Shown: piece after piece, positions 25,040-34,351 of the stretch
Numbering within the stretch: position 1 is the stretch's first letter
How the letters are laid out: each line of letters starts with the position of its first letter
Assembly: GCA_020860575.1 (NCBI GenBank)
Contig: JAJBUB010000006.1
Span: forward strand, 1-45,090
Origin: Clostridiales bacterium
GTDB taxonomy: Bacteria > Bacillota > Clostridia > Oscillospirales > Oscillospiraceae
Direction: 5' to 3'
Length of the DNA stretch: 45,090 nucleotides
Program-made: the position numbers and the translations under genes
The notes under the pieces: model-generated
Databases searched by the model: none
Told to the model about the DNA's origin: nothing
The model's input: only the letters and a program-made list of their open reading frames with translations

Positions 25040-25855
25040 TCAATCTCCGCACCGGGTGAGGATCTCAGGCTCACCCTCAGTGATGAGAATGGTATTTTCA
25101 TAATGGGCGGCCAGCTTGCCGTCCGCAGTCATGGGGACCTCCCAGCCGTCGGGCATCCGGCGGTTGCGGATGCGGGCGGAGCCTGCGTTGACCATAGGCT
25201 CTACGCAGATGACCATGTTCTTGTACAGCCGGGGGCTACCGCTGAGCGTGCGGGGGGAGACGTAGTTGGGCACCTCCGGCGCCTCGTGGACGCTGCGGCC
25301 GATGCCGTGGCCGGTGTACTCCCGCACCAGGCTGTATCCGTCCCCCTCGGCGCTGGTCTGCACCGCTTTGGAGATGTCGGACACATGGTTTCCTGCCACA
25401 GCCATCCGGAAGCCCGCCCAGAAGGCGCGCTCCGTTCCCTCGATGAGACGGCGGGCCTCCTCGGAGATCTCGCCGCAAGGGAAGGTGGCGCAGCAGTCAC
25501 CGTGGTAGCCTCCCACGGCCACCCCCTGGCTGTCCAGCCGGTAGTCACCGACGCAGGCAGTCAGGTCGATGGAGACGATGTCCCCCTCCTTCAGCTTCCG
25601 GCCGGAGGGCACACCGTGGATGATCTCGTCGTTGACCGAGATGCAGGCGTTGCCCTTAAAGCCGTACAGGTGGTAGCAGGAGGGATATCCCCCATGACTT
25701 TTGATGAATTTCCCGATCTCGTGGTCGATCTCCCGGGTGGTGATGCCCGGCTGCACCAGACTTCCCCCGTACGCCCGGGCCATGGCGGCGAGCCGCCCGG
25801 CCTGGCGCATAAGCTCGATCTGGTGAGGGGATTTCAGCGTGATACGCTCAGACAT
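25040..25855 (-). CDS. map: Type I methionine aminopeptidase with a 12-residue insertion between metal ligands
   Basis: 271 aa enzyme removing initiator Met from nascent proteins. The five metal ligands are identifiable: Asp97 (SIDLT), Asp120 (YHGD), His183 (TGHGIG), Glu219 (CVEPM) and Glu253 (HYENT); the substrate histidine is His80 (IIHGVP). In the E. coli enzyme the two Asp ligands are 11 residues apart; here they are 23 apart, due to an extra segment including DYRLDSQGVAVGG. After the second Asp the usual small/basic residues read CCATF. All ligands persist, so activity is expected. ATG 25855 is 1 nt beyond the adk stop codon. Confidence 0.95.
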   Translation of the reverse strand: MSERITLKSPHQIELMRQAGRLAAMARAYGGSLVQPGITTREIDHEIGKFIKSHGGYPSCYHLYGFKGNACISVNDEIIHGVPSGRKLKEGDIVSIDLTACVGDYRLDSQGVAVGGYHGDCCATFPCGEISEEARRLIEGTERAFWAGFRMAVAGNHVSDISKAVQTSAEGDGYSLVREYTGHGIGRSVHEAPEVPNYVSPRTLSGSPRLYKNMVICVEPMVNAGSARIRNRRMPDGWEVPMTADGKLAAHYENTILITEGEPEILTRCGD

Positions 25856-25856
25856 A

Positions 25857-26489
25857 TCATTCGCCCAGCGCGGCCAAGATCGCCTGGGTGGTGGCAGGGA
25901 TGGTGCCCTGGTTGGCCACCATCTTCAGCACGCCCCGGCTCCCGTAGTAGCCCTTGAGGGGCTCCGTCTCGGCGTGGTAGGTCTTGAGCCGGGCCCGAAC
26001 GGTCTCCGGCTTGTCGTCCTTCCGCTGGGTCAGTGCCTCGCCGCAGACGTCGCAGATGCCCTCCGCCTTGGGGGGAGCCGCCACCACATGGTAGGTGGCT
26101 CCGCAGTTCAGGCAGGTGCGGCGGCCGCTCATTCGCTGCTCGATCTCCTCGTCGCTGATCTCAATGGAGACCACGGCGTCGAAGTGGACCCCGGCCGCCT
26201 CCAGGGCGTCCGCCTGGGCCAGGGTGCGGGGCACTCCGTCCAGGATATAGCCGCCGGCGCAGTCCGGCTCCGCCAGGCGCTCGGTGATGACCCCGATGAT
26301 GACCTCATCGGGCACCAGCGCACCGGCGTCCATATACTCCTTGGCCTTCAATCCGATGGGCGTGCCGTTCTTCACGGCGGCCCGGAGGATGTTGCCCGTG
26401 GAGATGGTGGGGATGGACAGCTTCTTGCTCAAAATCTCCGCCTGGGTCCCTTTTCCTGCGCCGGGAGCGCCTAACAGGATCAGTTTCAT
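25857..26489 (-). CDS. adk: Adenylate kinase (zinc LID form)
   Basis: 210 aa; interconverts ATP + AMP and 2 ADP. P-loop GAPGAGKGT (residues 7-15), NMP-binding STGNILR, and a zinc-binding LID with Cys126-x2-Cys129 and Cys146-x2-Cys149. The usual DGFPRT motif reads DGVPRT, an uncommon change at residue 86 beside the AMP site. The LID is close to the usual length. Located between secY (13 nt) and map (1 nt), the standard Firmicutes order. Confidence 0.97.
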   Translation of the reverse strand: MKLILLGAPGAGKGTQAEILSKKLSIPTISTGNILRAAVKNGTPIGLKAKEYMDAGALVPDEVIIGVITERLAEPDCAGGYILDGVPRTLAQADALEAAGVHFDAVVSIEISDEEIEQRMSGRRTCLNCGATYHVVAAPPKAEGICDVCGEALTQRKDDKPETVRARLKTYHAETEPLKGYYGSRGVLKMVANQGTIPATTQAILAALGE

Positions 26490-26502
26490 CCCTCAGCCCT
26501 CC

Positions 26503-27804
26503 TCAGTTCAGGAAGCCCTTGTAGGTGCGCATCACCATCTGGGACTCCAGGGCCTTCTGGGTATCCAGGGCCACGGAGACAACGATCAGGACGGAGGTGC
26601 CGCCGATGGACAGGGCATCCAGACCGATCAGGTTGCCGGTGATGATGGGCAGCAGGGCGATGATGCCCAGGTAGATAGCGCCAAACATGGTGATCCGGTT
26701 CAGCACCCGTCTGAGGAAGTCGGCGGTGGGACGGCCTGCCCGGTAGCCGGGGATAAAGCCGCCCTGGGCCTTCAGGTTGTTGGCCACCTCAACGGGGTTA
26801 AACTGGATGGTTGCATAGAAATAGCTGAAGCCCACGATCAGCAGCACATAGACGATGGCGTACACCACGCCGTCGCTGTCGAAAATCTGCATAAAGGTGG
26901 AGTCCTCCAGGGACGGCACGAAGGCCGCGATGGTGGCGGGGATGCTGGCGATGGTCTGGGCGAAGATGATGGGCAGAACGCCGGACATATTCACCTTCAT
27001 GGGGATGTTGGAGGACTGGCCGCCGTACATCTTCCGGCCCACCACGCGCTTGGCGTACTGGACGGGGATGCGGCGCTCGGCCCCGCTGATGAACACCACG
27101 AAGATGACCAGCAGCAGCATACCGATGATGATCAGGGGCACCGCCCATCCGGCGATGACAATAGCGCTCTCGTCTGTGACGCCGTTGGCCCAGTTGACCA
27201 CGCCGATATACATATAGTACACAGCGCTGGGCAGACGGGAAATGATGCCGGCGAACAGCAGCATGGAGATGCCGTTGCCGATGCCGAACTCGGTGATCTG
27301 CTCACCCAGCCACATGACGAACACGGAACCGGCGGTGAAGGTGATCACGATGACGATCCCGGCCCACACGCCGTCGTTGGAGAGCAGCTCGTTGTAACGG
27401 AGCAAGGTGTAGTAGCCGAAGCCCTGGAGCAGTCCGAGGGCCAGGGTGGTGTAGCGGGTGATGCGCTCGATCGTCCGTTTGCCGTCCTCGCCGCCGTCCT
27501 TGGCCAGCCGCTCCAGGGCCGGGATGGCCACAGTGAGCAGCTGGATAATGATGGAGGCGTTGATATACGGCTGGATGGACAGGGCGAACACGGTGCCGCT
27601 GCTGTAGGAGCCGCCGCTCATGACGTTCATCAGCGCCAGGATGTTGCTGGACGCCGCGTCAAAGTAGCTCTGCAGGCCGGTGGTGTCGATAAACGGCACC
27701 GGAATGGCGCTGCCCAGGCGGAAGATCAGCAGGATAAAAGCGGTGAAGAGTAACTTCTGACGAAGCTCCTGGATCTTCCAGGCATTGCGGATCGTCTCAA
27801 TCAC
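26503..27804 (-). CDS. secY: Protein translocase subunit SecY
   Basis: 433 aa, ten membrane helices forming the Sec pore. Landmarks: LLFTAFILLIFRLGSAIPVP (helix 1), the plug region, RITRYTTLALGL, RIPVQYAKR (cytosolic loop contacting ribosome/SecA), and ISRLPSAVYY. Directly abuts rplO with no spacing (27804/27805), so translation is coupled. Length is normal for Firmicutes. Confidence 0.98.
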   Translation of the reverse strand: MIETIRNAWKIQELRQKLLFTAFILLIFRLGSAIPVPFIDTTGLQSYFDAASSNILALMNVMSGGSYSSGTVFALSIQPYINASIIIQLLTVAIPALERLAKDGGEDGKRTIERITRYTTLALGLLQGFGYYTLLRYNELLSNDGVWAGIVIVITFTAGSVFVMWLGEQITEFGIGNGISMLLFAGIISRLPSAVYYMYIGVVNWANGVTDESAIVIAGWAVPLIIIGMLLLVIFVVFISGAERRIPVQYAKRVVGRKMYGGQSSNIPMKVNMSGVLPIIFAQTIASIPATIAAFVPSLEDSTFMQIFDSDGVVYAIVYVLLIVGFSYFYATIQFNPVEVANNLKAQGGFIPGYRAGRPTADFLRRVLNRITMFGAIYLGIIALLPIITGNLIGLDALSIGGTSVLIVVSVALDTQKALESQMVMRTYKGFLN

Positions 27805-28245
27805 TTAGATCACCTCGGCCTTTCCTCCAACTGCTTCGATTTTTTCTTTCGCAGATGCAGAGAACGCCTTGGCCTTCACGGTGAGCTTCTTGGTCAGCTC
27901 CCCGTTGCCCAGGATCTTGATGCCGTACTTGCTCTTGCTGATGACGCCAGCCTTGATGATGTCGTCCACAGTGACGGTGGAGCCGTCCTCGAACTGCTCC
28001 AGCATGCTCACGTTGACAGCGTCCAGGGGCTTGGCATAAATGTTGTGGAAACCGCGCTTGGGCAGGCGGCGGGTCAAAGGCATCTGACCGCCCTCAAAGC
28101 CGATGCGGACGCCGCCGCCGGAGCGGGCCTTCTGGCCCTTGTGGCCCCGACCGGCGGTCTTGCCGTTGCCGGTGCCGTGGCCGCGGCCCTTGCGCTTCGC
28201 CGCATGGGTGGAACCCAGGGCGGGAGAGAGATCCTGAATATTCAT
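27805..28245 (-). CDS. rplO: 50S ribosomal protein L15
   Basis: 146 aa. N-terminal Gly/Lys/Arg-rich rRNA-binding extension ([19 protein letters not shown]) and globular C-terminus with [18 protein letters not shown]. 15 nt behind rpmD and flush with secY. ATG 28245 follows GGAGGG. Confidence 0.98.
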   Translation of the reverse strand: MNIQDLSPALGSTHAAKRKGRGHGTGNGKTAGRGHKGQKARSGGGVRIGFEGGQMPLTRRLPKRGFHNIYAKPLDAVNVSMLEQFEDGSTVTVDDIIKAGVISKSKYGIKILGNGELTKKLTVKAKAFSASAKEKIEAVGGKAEVI

Positions 28246-28260
28246 AGCAACATACCCTCC

Positions 28261-28443
28261 TTATTCAGCGTCGGTCACTTTGCAGAGGTAACCGATCTGG
28301 GCGAGCTTACCGGCGGTCTGAGCGTTGTCAGGCTGTACGGTGGTGTCGCCGATCTTGCGCAGACCCAGGGAGGCTGCGGTGGCCTTGTGCTTCTGGAGCC
28401 GGCCGTTCAGGCTCTTGACCAGAGTGATCTTTTTGTTTGCCAT
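28261..28443 (-). CDS. rpmD: 50S ribosomal protein L30
   Basis: 60 aa, starts MANKKITLVKSLNGRLQKHK and contains ASLGLRKIGDTTVQPDN. Normal length and position between rpsE and rplO (14 and 15 nt gaps). ATG 28443 follows AAGGAGG. Confidence 0.97.
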   Translation of the reverse strand: MANKKITLVKSLNGRLQKHKATAASLGLRKIGDTTVQPDNAQTAGKLAQIGYLCKVTDAE

Positions 28444-28457
28444 TTCGTCCGACCTCC

Positions 28458-28952
28458 TTACAGCTCATCCACGGACTTGCCCCGGGTGGCGGCGACCTGC
28501 TCAGGAGTGCGCAGGCTCTTCAGTCCCTCGAAGGTGGCGGCGACCACGTTGTTGGGGTTGCGGGTGCGCAGGCACTTGGTACGGATGTCCTTGATACCGG
28601 CGGCCTCCATCACAGCACGAACCGGGCCGCCGGCGATGACGCCGGTGCCTTCGGGGGCGGGCTTGAGCAGCACCCGTCCGGCGGAGAAGGTACCCACCAC
28701 CTCATGGGGGATGGTAGTGCCCGCCGTGGACACGGTGATCATGTTCTTCTTGGCGGCCTCCAGGCCCTTGCGGATAGCCTCAGGCACCTCTGCAGCTTTG
28801 CCCAGGCCGTAGCCGACCTTGCCTTTGCCGTCGCCGATGACCATCAGCGCGGTGAACTTGGCGACACGGCCGCCCTTGACGGTCTTGCTGACCCGGTTCA
28901 GATAGACGAGCTTCTCGATATACTCGCTCTGGGGTTTCTCAAATCTAGCCAT
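28458..28952 (-). CDS. rpsE: 30S ribosomal protein S5
   Basis: 164 aa. N-terminal dsRNA-binding-type domain with [15 protein letters not shown] and the S5 signature [15 protein letters not shown]-like stretch; C-terminal domain with [17 protein letters not shown]. Takes part in decoding fidelity. 17 nt behind rplR. Confidence 0.98.
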   Translation of the reverse strand: MARFEKPQSEYIEKLVYLNRVSKTVKGGRVAKFTALMVIGDGKGKVGYGLGKAAEVPEAIRKGLEAAKKNMITVSTAGTTIPHEVVGTFSAGRVLLKPAPEGTGVIAGGPVRAVMEAAGIKDIRTKCLRTRNPNNVVAATFEGLKSLRTPEQVAATRGKSVDEL

Positions 28953-28969
28953 TTTCTATCCTCCTCCGA

Positions 28970-29329
28970 TCAGAACTGCAGGCCGCCCTCGCGGGCGCCC
29001 TCCGCCAGGGCCTGCACGCGGCCGTGGTACAGGTAGCCGCCACGGTCGAAGACCACGGTGTCGATGCCTGCGGCCTTGGCCCGCTCTGCGACCATCTTGC
29101 CCACCTTCTTGGCGGCCTCTACGTTGCTGCCGGGGCCTTCGAAGCCCTTCTCCAGAGAGGAGGCGGAGACCAGAGTCACGCCCTTGGTGTCGTCAATGAC
29201 CTGGGCATAGATGTTGGTCTCGCTGCGGAAAACGTTCAGACGGGGTCTCTCGGGGGTGCCGGAGATCTTAGAACGGACACGCTTATGGCGCTTGATGCGC
29301 TGGGCGTTGGTATTAGGTCTTTTAATCAT
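28970..29329 (-). CDS. rplR: 50S ribosomal protein L18
   Basis: 119 aa 5S rRNA-binding protein. Basic N-terminus ([21 protein letters not shown]), then [17 protein letters not shown] and the C-terminal [20 protein letters not shown]. 14 nt behind rplF. Confidence 0.98.
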   Translation of the reverse strand: MIKRPNTNAQRIKRHKRVRSKISGTPERPRLNVFRSETNIYAQVIDDTKGVTLVSASSLEKGFEGPGSNVEAAKKVGKMVAERAKAAGIDTVVFDRGGYLYHGRVQALAEGAREGGLQF

Positions 29330-29343
29330 TTAGGCACACCTCC

Positions 29344-29892
29344 TTACTTCTTCTTGGCGCCGGTCTTGCCTTCCTTGCGGCGGATGACCTCATCGGCGTA
29401 CTTGATACCCTTGCCCTTATAAGGCTCGGGAGGACGGATCTCGCGGATACGGGCGGCCACCTGGCCCACCTGCTGCTTGTCGCAGCCCTTGACGATGATC
29501 TTGTTGGGCTCGGGGGACTCCAGGGTGATGCCGGGGACCTCGTCCACAAAGACCTGGTGGGAATAGCCCACGTTCATGACGAGCTGATTGCCCTGCTTGG
29601 CCACACGGTAGCCGATGCCGTTGACCTGCAGCTCCTTGGAGAAGCCCTTGGTCACGCCCAGCACCATGCTGTTGAGGATGGAGCGGGTCATGCCATGGGC
29701 AGCCCGGTTCTCCTTGGCGTCGTTGGGGCGGGTGACGTGGATCACATTGCCCTCCTGCTTCACGGTGATGGCGGCGGGGAACTGATGGTTCAGCTCGCCC
29801 AGGGGGCCCTTGACCGTGATGGCGTTGTCCTCAGCGATGGTCACGGTAACGCCAGCGGGGACATCGATAGGCATTCTGCCAATTCGAGACAT
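29344..29892 (-). CDS. rplF: 50S ribosomal protein L6
   Basis: 182 aa with two tandem homologous domains. MSRIGRMPIDVPAGV start and C-terminal signature IREIRPPEPYKGKGIKYADE. It binds near the sarcin-ricin loop. 14-nt gaps on both sides. Confidence 0.98.
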   Translation of the reverse strand: MSRIGRMPIDVPAGVTVTIAEDNAITVKGPLGELNHQFPAAITVKQEGNVIHVTRPNDAKENRAAHGMTRSILNSMVLGVTKGFSKELQVNGIGYRVAKQGNQLVMNVGYSHQVFVDEVPGITLESPEPNKIIVKGCDKQQVGQVAARIREIRPPEPYKGKGIKYADEVIRRKEGKTGAKKK

Positions 29893-29906
29893 TCTGTGTT
29901 ACCTCC

Positions 29907-30302
29907 TTACCAGACAAACGCCAGGACTTCACCGCCGACGTGAGCCGCGCGAGCAGCCTTGTCGGTCATGACGCCCTTGGAAGTGGATACGATCGCAATG
30001 CCCAGACCGTGGAGGACCCGGGGCAGCTCGTCGGCGCCGGCATAGACCCGGAGACCGGGCTTGGAAACGCGGCGCAGACCGGAGATGGCCTTCTCATTGC
30101 CGTTGTACTTCAGGGTGATGCGGATGATGCCCTGGGTGCCGTCGTCAATGAGCTGGAAGTTCTTGATATAGCCCTCGTCCAGCAGGATCTGGGCGATGGA
30201 CTTCTTCATGTTGGACGCGGGGACGTCCACGGTGGTATGCTTGGCGGCGTTCGCGTTGCGGATGCGGGTCAGCATATCTGCGATGGGATCTGTGATGTGC
30301 AT
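29907..30302 (-). CDS. rpsH: 30S ribosomal protein S8
   Basis: 131 aa, [19 protein letters not shown] start, C-terminal signature [13 protein letters not shown]. Primary 16S rRNA binder; in E. coli S8 is the translational repressor of the spc operon. Here the gene is preceded by a 181-nt structured gap, the only long one in the spc segment. AAGGAGG lies 8-9 nt before ATG 30302. Confidence 0.98.
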   Translation of the reverse strand: MHITDPIADMLTRIRNANAAKHTTVDVPASNMKKSIAQILLDEGYIKNFQLIDDGTQGIIRITLKYNGNEKAISGLRRVSKPGLRVYAGADELPRVLHGLGIAIVSTSKGVMTDKAARAAHVGGEVLAFVW

Positions 30303-30329
30303 ACGTTTTGACCTCCTTGAGAAAAGGTT

Positions 30330-30418
30330 ACAGGCGGGCGGGTGTGCCGCCCCCTGTCAAGCGCCAGGGTATCAGGGGAACTCATGCCGCAGGCGGTGAC
30401 AGCAGCCGCCGCCCCGGC
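30330..30418 (-). other. Structured rpsN-rpsH intercistronic region
   Basis: Two hairpins lie in the 181-nt gap. One (30330-30357) pairs ACAGG/CCTGT and GGGCG/CGCCC with a single bulge, ending 15-20 nt before the rpsH ribosome binding site. The other (30386-30418) pairs GCCG/CGGC and GGCGG/CCGCC. A TTGACA hexamer occurs (30355-30360) but has no partner -10, so a promoter is not called. Possible S8-type control site. Confidence 0.45.
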
Positions 30419-30483
30419 AGGGTCTTCCCATGACTTCTGACGCGTTGGAACGGATCAAATTCCCATTGGGGAAGGGCGTCTCC

Positions 30484-30669
30484 TTACCAGGAGGCCTTCT
30501 TCACACCGGGGATCTGGCCCTTGTAGGCCAGCTCACGGAAGCAGATACGGCAGATGCCGTAGTTGCGCAGGTAGGCGTGGGGCCGGCCGCAGATCTTGCA
30601 GCGGTTGTACTTGCGGGTGGAATACTTCGCAGGGCGCTGCTGCTTGATCTTCATAGAAGTCTTTGCCAT
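30484..30669 (-). CDS. rpsN: 30S ribosomal protein S14, type Z
   Basis: 61 aa zinc form: [17 protein letters not shown], then [20 protein letters not shown], with two CxxC pairs, then [18 protein letters not shown]. This short type is standard in Gram-positives. 15 nt behind rplE. Confidence 0.98.
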   Translation of the reverse strand: MAKTSMKIKQQRPAKYSTRKYNRCKICGRPHAYLRNYGICRICFRELAYKGQIPGVKKASW

Positions 30670-30684
30670 GTTCAGTCTCCTCCC

Positions 30685-31224
30685 TTACTTGGCGTACGGA
30701 GCGCCCAGCTGACCGAGCAGCTCACGGGCCTCCTCATCGGTGTTGGCGGTGGTCACGATGACGATATCCATGCCCCGGATCTTGTCGATCTTGTCGTACT
30801 CGATCTCAGGGAAGATCAGCTGCTCCTTGATGCCCAGAGCGTAGTTGCCCCGGCCGTCGAAGGAATCGGCGGAGATGCCCCGGAAGTCGCGGACACGGGG
30901 CAGGGCGATGTTGAACAGCCGGTCCAGGAACTCCCACATCTTGTCCTGGCGGAGGGTGACCTTCGCGCCGATGGGCATGCCCTCGCGGAGCTTGAAGTTA
31001 GCCACGCTCTTCTTGGCCTTGCAGATGACGGCCTTCTGGCCGGTGATGGTGGTCAGGTCGTTTACTACGTTGTCCAGCACCTTGGCGTTCTCACGGCCCT
31101 CGCTGCAGCCAACGTTCACCACGATCTTCTCCAGCCGGGGGATCTGCATGACGGACTTGTAGCCGAACTTCTGCATCAGAGCAGGGGCGACTTCCTGATT
31201 GTATTTATCCTTCAAAGTAGGCAT
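30685..31224 (-). CDS. rplE: 50S ribosomal protein L5
   Basis: 179 aa 5S rRNA-binding protein of the central protuberance. Signatures: [35 protein letters not shown] and [12 protein letters not shown]. 20 nt behind rplX. Length normal. Confidence 0.98.
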   Translation of the reverse strand: MPTLKDKYNQEVAPALMQKFGYKSVMQIPRLEKIVVNVGCSEGRENAKVLDNVVNDLTTITGQKAVICKAKKSVANFKLREGMPIGAKVTLRQDKMWEFLDRLFNIALPRVRDFRGISADSFDGRGNYALGIKEQLIFPEIEYDKIDKIRGMDIVIVTTANTDEEARELLGQLGAPYAK

Positions 31225-31244
31225 TTTCAGTTTTCGCTCCTCTC

Positions 31245-31559
31245 TCAGATCTCAGCGCCGCACTTCTTGCAGACGCGGGTCTTCTTGCCGTCCACGATCT
31301 TGCTGGCGGCCTTGGTGGGCTTGCCGCACTTGGGGCAGACCCGCATGACCTTGCAGGCATAGATGGGGCAGGGCTTCTTGATGATGCCGGACTCGTCGCC
31401 CTGCTTCCGGGCCTTGGTGTGCCGGAAGCAGACGTTGACGCCCTCGACAATGACCTTGCTCTCTTTGGGGAGGACGGCGATGACCTCGCCGGTCTTGCCC
31501 ACGTCCTTGCCGGAGAGGACAATGACCTTGTCGCCCTTCTTTACGTTGATTTTCTTCAT
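31245..31559 (-). CDS. rplX: 50S ribosomal protein L24
   Basis: 104 aa assembly-initiator protein. N-terminal KOW motif ([20 protein letters not shown]) and a C-terminal zinc-ribbon-like pair CPKC...CKKC. The segment [14 protein letters not shown] is Cys-rich. 13 nt behind rplN. Confidence 0.97.
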   Translation of the reverse strand: MKKINVKKGDKVIVLSGKDVGKTGEVIAVLPKESKVIVEGVNVCFRHTKARKQGDESGIIKKPCPIYACKVMRVCPKCGKPTKAASKIVDGKKTRVCKKCGAEI

Positions 31560-31572
31560 CTGGGTGCCCTCC

Positions 31573-31941
31573 TTAAATCACTTCGGGAGCCAGAGACAGG
31601 ATACGGAGATAATCCTTGTCACGGAGCTCACGGGCGACAGGCCCAAAGATACGGGTACCCTGGGGGGTCTTATCGTCCTTGATGATGACGGCGGCGTTCT
31701 CGTCGAAGCGGACGTAGGAGCCGTCAGCGCGGCGGACGCCGAAGGCGGAGCGGACGATGACGGCCTTGACCACGTCGCCCTTCTTCACCTGGCCGCCGGG
31801 CGCTGCCTTGCGGACAGAGGCGACGACCACGTCGCCGATGTTGCCGTACTTGCGGCGGGAGCCGCCCAGCACCCGAATGGTCTTCAGTACCTTGGCGCCG
31901 GTATTGTCAGCAACCTTCAGCAGAGTTTCTTCCTGAATCAT
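31573..31941 (-). CDS. rplN: 50S ribosomal protein L14
   Basis: 122 aa, [19 protein letters not shown] start, with the signature [20 protein letters not shown]. It contributes to the subunit interface and binds L19 and silencing factor RsfS. 14 nt behind rpsQ. Confidence 0.98.
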   Translation of the reverse strand: MIQEETLLKVADNTGAKVLKTIRVLGGSRRKYGNIGDVVVASVRKAAPGGQVKKGDVVKAVIVRSAFGVRRADGSYVRFDENAAVIIKDDKTPQGTRIFGPVARELRDKDYLRILSLAPEVI

Positions 31942-31955
31942 CTATCGGCACCTCC

Positions 31956-32213
31956 TTACTTCGCTTTTTCGATGATCTCGACCAGTCTCCAGCGCTTATC
32001 CTTGGAGAGGGGGCGAGTCTCCATGACCCGAACGCGGTCGCCGACATGGCACTCGTTGTTCTCGTCATGGGCCTTGAGCTTGTAGGTTCTCTTGACGATC
32101 TTCTTGTACAGGGGGTGAGCCACACGGTCGGCAATGGCCACCACGATCGTCTTATCCATCTTATCGGAAACCACCAGGCCGACTCTGGTCTTGCGGGAAG
32201 AAGTTCTTTCCAT
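31956..32213 (-). CDS. rpsQ: 30S ribosomal protein S17
   Basis: 85 aa OB-fold primary 16S rRNA binder: [20 protein letters not shown] and [20 protein letters not shown]. Two ATGs are two codons apart (32219 and 32213). The second is chosen because AAGGAGG is 9 nt from it but only ~3 nt from the first; the family also usually starts close to the M-E-R sequence. Confidence 0.95.
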   Translation of the reverse strand: MERTSSRKTRVGLVVSDKMDKTIVVAIADRVAHPLYKKIVKRTYKLKAHDENNECHVGDRVRVMETRPLSKDKRWRLVEIIEKAK

Positions 32214-32227
32214 GTTCATGCTCCTCC

Positions 32228-32419
32228 TTAGTCAGCGGCCTTTTCGCGGATGATGGTCTTTACCCGGGCGATGTCGTGCTTGACATCGGCCAGCTTCTGG
32301 GGATTGCTCAGCTGATTGGTGGCGTGCTGAAAGCGCAGGTTAAACAGCTCTTTCTTCAGCTCCACCAGCTTGGCGTCCAGCTCAGCGGCGGACATAGCGC
32401 GGATCTCTTTTGCCTTCAT
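32228..32419 (-). CDS. rpmC: 50S ribosomal protein L29
   Basis: 63 aa two-helix protein at the tunnel exit, part of the docking site for SRP and trigger factor. [18 protein letters not shown] start and [16 protein letters not shown] signature. Its ATG shares one base with the rplP stop codon (TAATG). Confidence 0.98.
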   Translation of the reverse strand: MKAKEIRAMSAAELDAKLVELKKELFNLRFQHATNQLSNPQKLADVKHDIARVKTIIREKAAD

Positions 32420-32850
32420 TACGCTTCACCACCCTCCACAACGGCTTCTTTCTTCACGATCTTGGTCTTGATCGGCAGCTTGTGGGCGGCCAGGCGCAGA
32501 GCCTCCCGGGCGGTGGCCTCGGGGACGCCGGCGATCTCGAACATCACGCGGCCGGGCTTGACAACGGCGACCCAATACTCAGGGGAGCCTTTACCTTTAC
32601 CCATACGGGAGCCGGCAGCCTGCTGAGTGACGGGCTTATCGGGGAAGATCTTAATCCACACCTTGCCGCCACGCTTGGTATAACGGGTCATGGCGACACG
32701 GGCGGCCTCGATCTGGTTGGACTTGATCCAGGCGGGCTCGACGGCCTGGAGGCCGTATTCACCGTAGGTGACGGTGTTGCCGCGAGTGGCTTTGCCGGTC
32801 ATGCGGCCCCGCTGCACTCTGCGGTACTTTACTCTCTTCGGCAGAAGCAT
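32419..32850 (-). CDS. rplP: 50S ribosomal protein L16
   Basis: 143 aa. [19 protein letters not shown] start, [16 protein letters not shown] and [19 protein letters not shown] signatures. It supports A-site tRNA binding at the peptidyl transferase centre. One-base overlaps with both rpsC (TGATG) and rpmC (TAATG) indicate tight coupling. Confidence 0.98.
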   Translation of the reverse strand: MLLPKRVKYRRVQRGRMTGKATRGNTVTYGEYGLQAVEPAWIKSNQIEAARVAMTRYTKRGGKVWIKIFPDKPVTQQAAGSRMGKGKGSPEYWVAVVKPGRVMFEIAGVPEATAREALRLAAHKLPIKTKIVKKEAVVEGGEA

Positions 32851-33701
32851 CAGCGATTGCCTCCTTCCTTTGCACGGGGAGCGCCGTTGTTGGCGGGCCG
32901 GTTATAGCCGCCGCTGGGACGGCCGTCCCGGTTACGGTTATAGCTGCCGCTGGCGTTCCGGTCGCCGGAGGGGCGGCGGTTGCCGTCGCGGCGGCGGTTG
33001 GGCCGGTCAGAGCGCTCACGATAGGGCTTGGACAGGTCGAGGGTACGGGGGGTGGTGCGCAGGGTCTGCTGCAGGACCTCTCCCTTGTACACCCACACCT
33101 TGATGCCGATCCGGCCATAGGTGGTAGCAGCCTCGGCGAAGCCGTAGTCGATGTCGGCACGGAGGGTCTGCAGAGGGATGGTGCCCTCGTGGTAATGCTC
33201 CACCCGGGCGATCTCAGCGCCGCCCAGACGGCCGGAGGCGGAGATCTTGATGCCCTTGGCCCCGGCGCGCATGGCGTTGCTGATGGCCTTCTTCATGGCG
33301 CGGCGGAAGGAGATCCGCTTCTCCAGCTGCTGGGCGATGTTCTCGGCCACCAGCTGGGCGTTCATGTCCACCTCGTTGCGCTTGATCTCGACGATGGAGA
33401 GCTGGACGGGCTTGCCGATCATCTTCTCCACCTGCTGGCGCAGACGCTCCACCTCGGTGGCGTCCTTGCCGATGACCATGCCGGGCCGGGCGCAGTGCAG
33501 ATAGATGCGGACCTTGGCGCTGTCGCGCTCGATCTCGATCCTGGGCACACCGGCGCTGTACAGGGTCTTCTTCAGGAATTTCCGGATCTTCTGGTCCTCA
33601 ACGATCAGGTCGCCGACCTTCTCGTCACGGGCGTACCAGCGGGAATCCCAGTCCTTGATCACACCCACACGGAAGCCGTGGGGATTCACTTTCTGTCCCA
33701 T
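32850..33701 (-). CDS. rpsC: 30S ribosomal protein S3 with a long disordered basic tail
   Basis: 283 aa against about 210-230 in most Firmicutes. KH domain ~38-107 with the GxxG loop (GMVIGKD) and the C-terminal domain to ~213 ([15 protein letters not shown]) are normal. Residues ~214-283 are a low-complexity tail rich in Arg, Asn, Gly, Ser, Pro, with repeated RPSG/YNR-like units. S3 forms the mRNA entry tunnel and helicase, so the tail could reach incoming mRNA. No frameshift is seen; the stop overlaps the rplP start as expected. Domain call is firm. Confidence 0.97.
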   Translation of the reverse strand: MGQKVNPHGFRVGVIKDWDSRWYARDEKVGDLIVEDQKIRKFLKKTLYSAGVPRIEIERDSAKVRIYLHCARPGMVIGKDATEVERLRQQVEKMIGKPVQLSIVEIKRNEVDMNAQLVAENIAQQLEKRISFRRAMKKAISNAMRAGAKGIKISASGRLGGAEIARVEHYHEGTIPLQTLRADIDYGFAEAATTYGRIGIKVWVYKGEVLQQTLRTTPRTLDLSKPYRERSDRPNRRRDGNRRPSGDRNASGSYNRNRDGRPSGGYNRPANNGAPRAKEGGNR

Positions 33702-33713
33702 AACTGTTCCTCC

Positions 33714-34052
33714 TTAGGCTTTCTCGCTCACCACGACGGTGATGTGGCTGGTACGCTTGTCGATCCGGTAGCCCCGGCCCTTGGACACGGGCTGCATCCG
33801 CTTCATGATGGGACCCGGGTTCACATAGACGGCGGAGACATACAGCTTGCTGCGGTCCATGCCGTTGTTGTTCTCGGCGTTGGCGGCGGCGCTGTTCACC
33901 AGCTTGGCCAGAAGGGGAGACGCCTTCTTGGGGGTATTGTTCAGGATGCCCACGGCCAGGTCGATATCCTTGCCCCGGATCAGGTCAGCGACGATGTTGA
34001 CCTTCCGGGGGGCGATACGGGCGTAGGTCAGGGTAGCTTTTGCTTCACTCAT
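33714..34052 (-). CDS. rplV: 50S ribosomal protein L22
   Basis: 112 aa; lines the exit tunnel, target of macrolide-resistance mutations. YARIAPRKVNIVADLIRGKD and the tunnel-loop region MKRMQPVSKGRGYRIDKRTS are evident. 14 nt behind rpsS, 12 nt ahead of rpsC. Confidence 0.98.
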   Translation of the reverse strand: MSEAKATLTYARIAPRKVNIVADLIRGKDIDLAVGILNNTPKKASPLLAKLVNSAAANAENNNGMDRSKLYVSAVYVNPGPIMKRMQPVSKGRGYRIDKRTSHITVVVSEKA

Positions 34053-34066
34053 GTTCCGACGCCTCC

Positions 34067-34336
34067 TTACTTCGTCTTTCCGCCGCTGTGGCCGCGGAAG
34101 GTGCGGGTGGGTGCGAACTCACCCAGCTTGTGGCCGACCATATCCTCGGTGATATACACCGGGACGTGCTTGCGGCCATCGTGGACGGCGATGGTGTGGC
34201 CCACAAAGGCGGGGAAGATGGTGGAGGCGCGGCTCCAGGTCTTCAGCACTTTCTTCTCGCCGGTCTTGTTCATCTCTTCGACCCGCTTCAGCAGCTCGGG
34301 GGCGCAGAAGGGGCCTTTCTTGACAGATCTGCTCAT
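34067..34336 (-). CDS. rpsS: 30S ribosomal protein S19
   Basis: 89 aa head protein: [19 protein letters not shown] start and [20 protein letters not shown] signature. Complexes with S13. 15 nt behind rplB. Confidence 0.98.
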   Translation of the reverse strand: MSRSVKKGPFCAPELLKRVEEMNKTGEKKVLKTWSRASTIFPAFVGHTIAVHDGRKHVPVYITEDMVGHKLGEFAPTRTFRGHSGGKTK

Positions 34337-34351
34337 TATCTTCCAGCCTCC

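Noticed and set aside
30355-30360. Perfect TTGACA in the rpsN-rpsH gap as an internal promoter
   Set aside because: No acceptable -10 element occurs 15-19 bp downstream; the hexamer is part of a hairpin.
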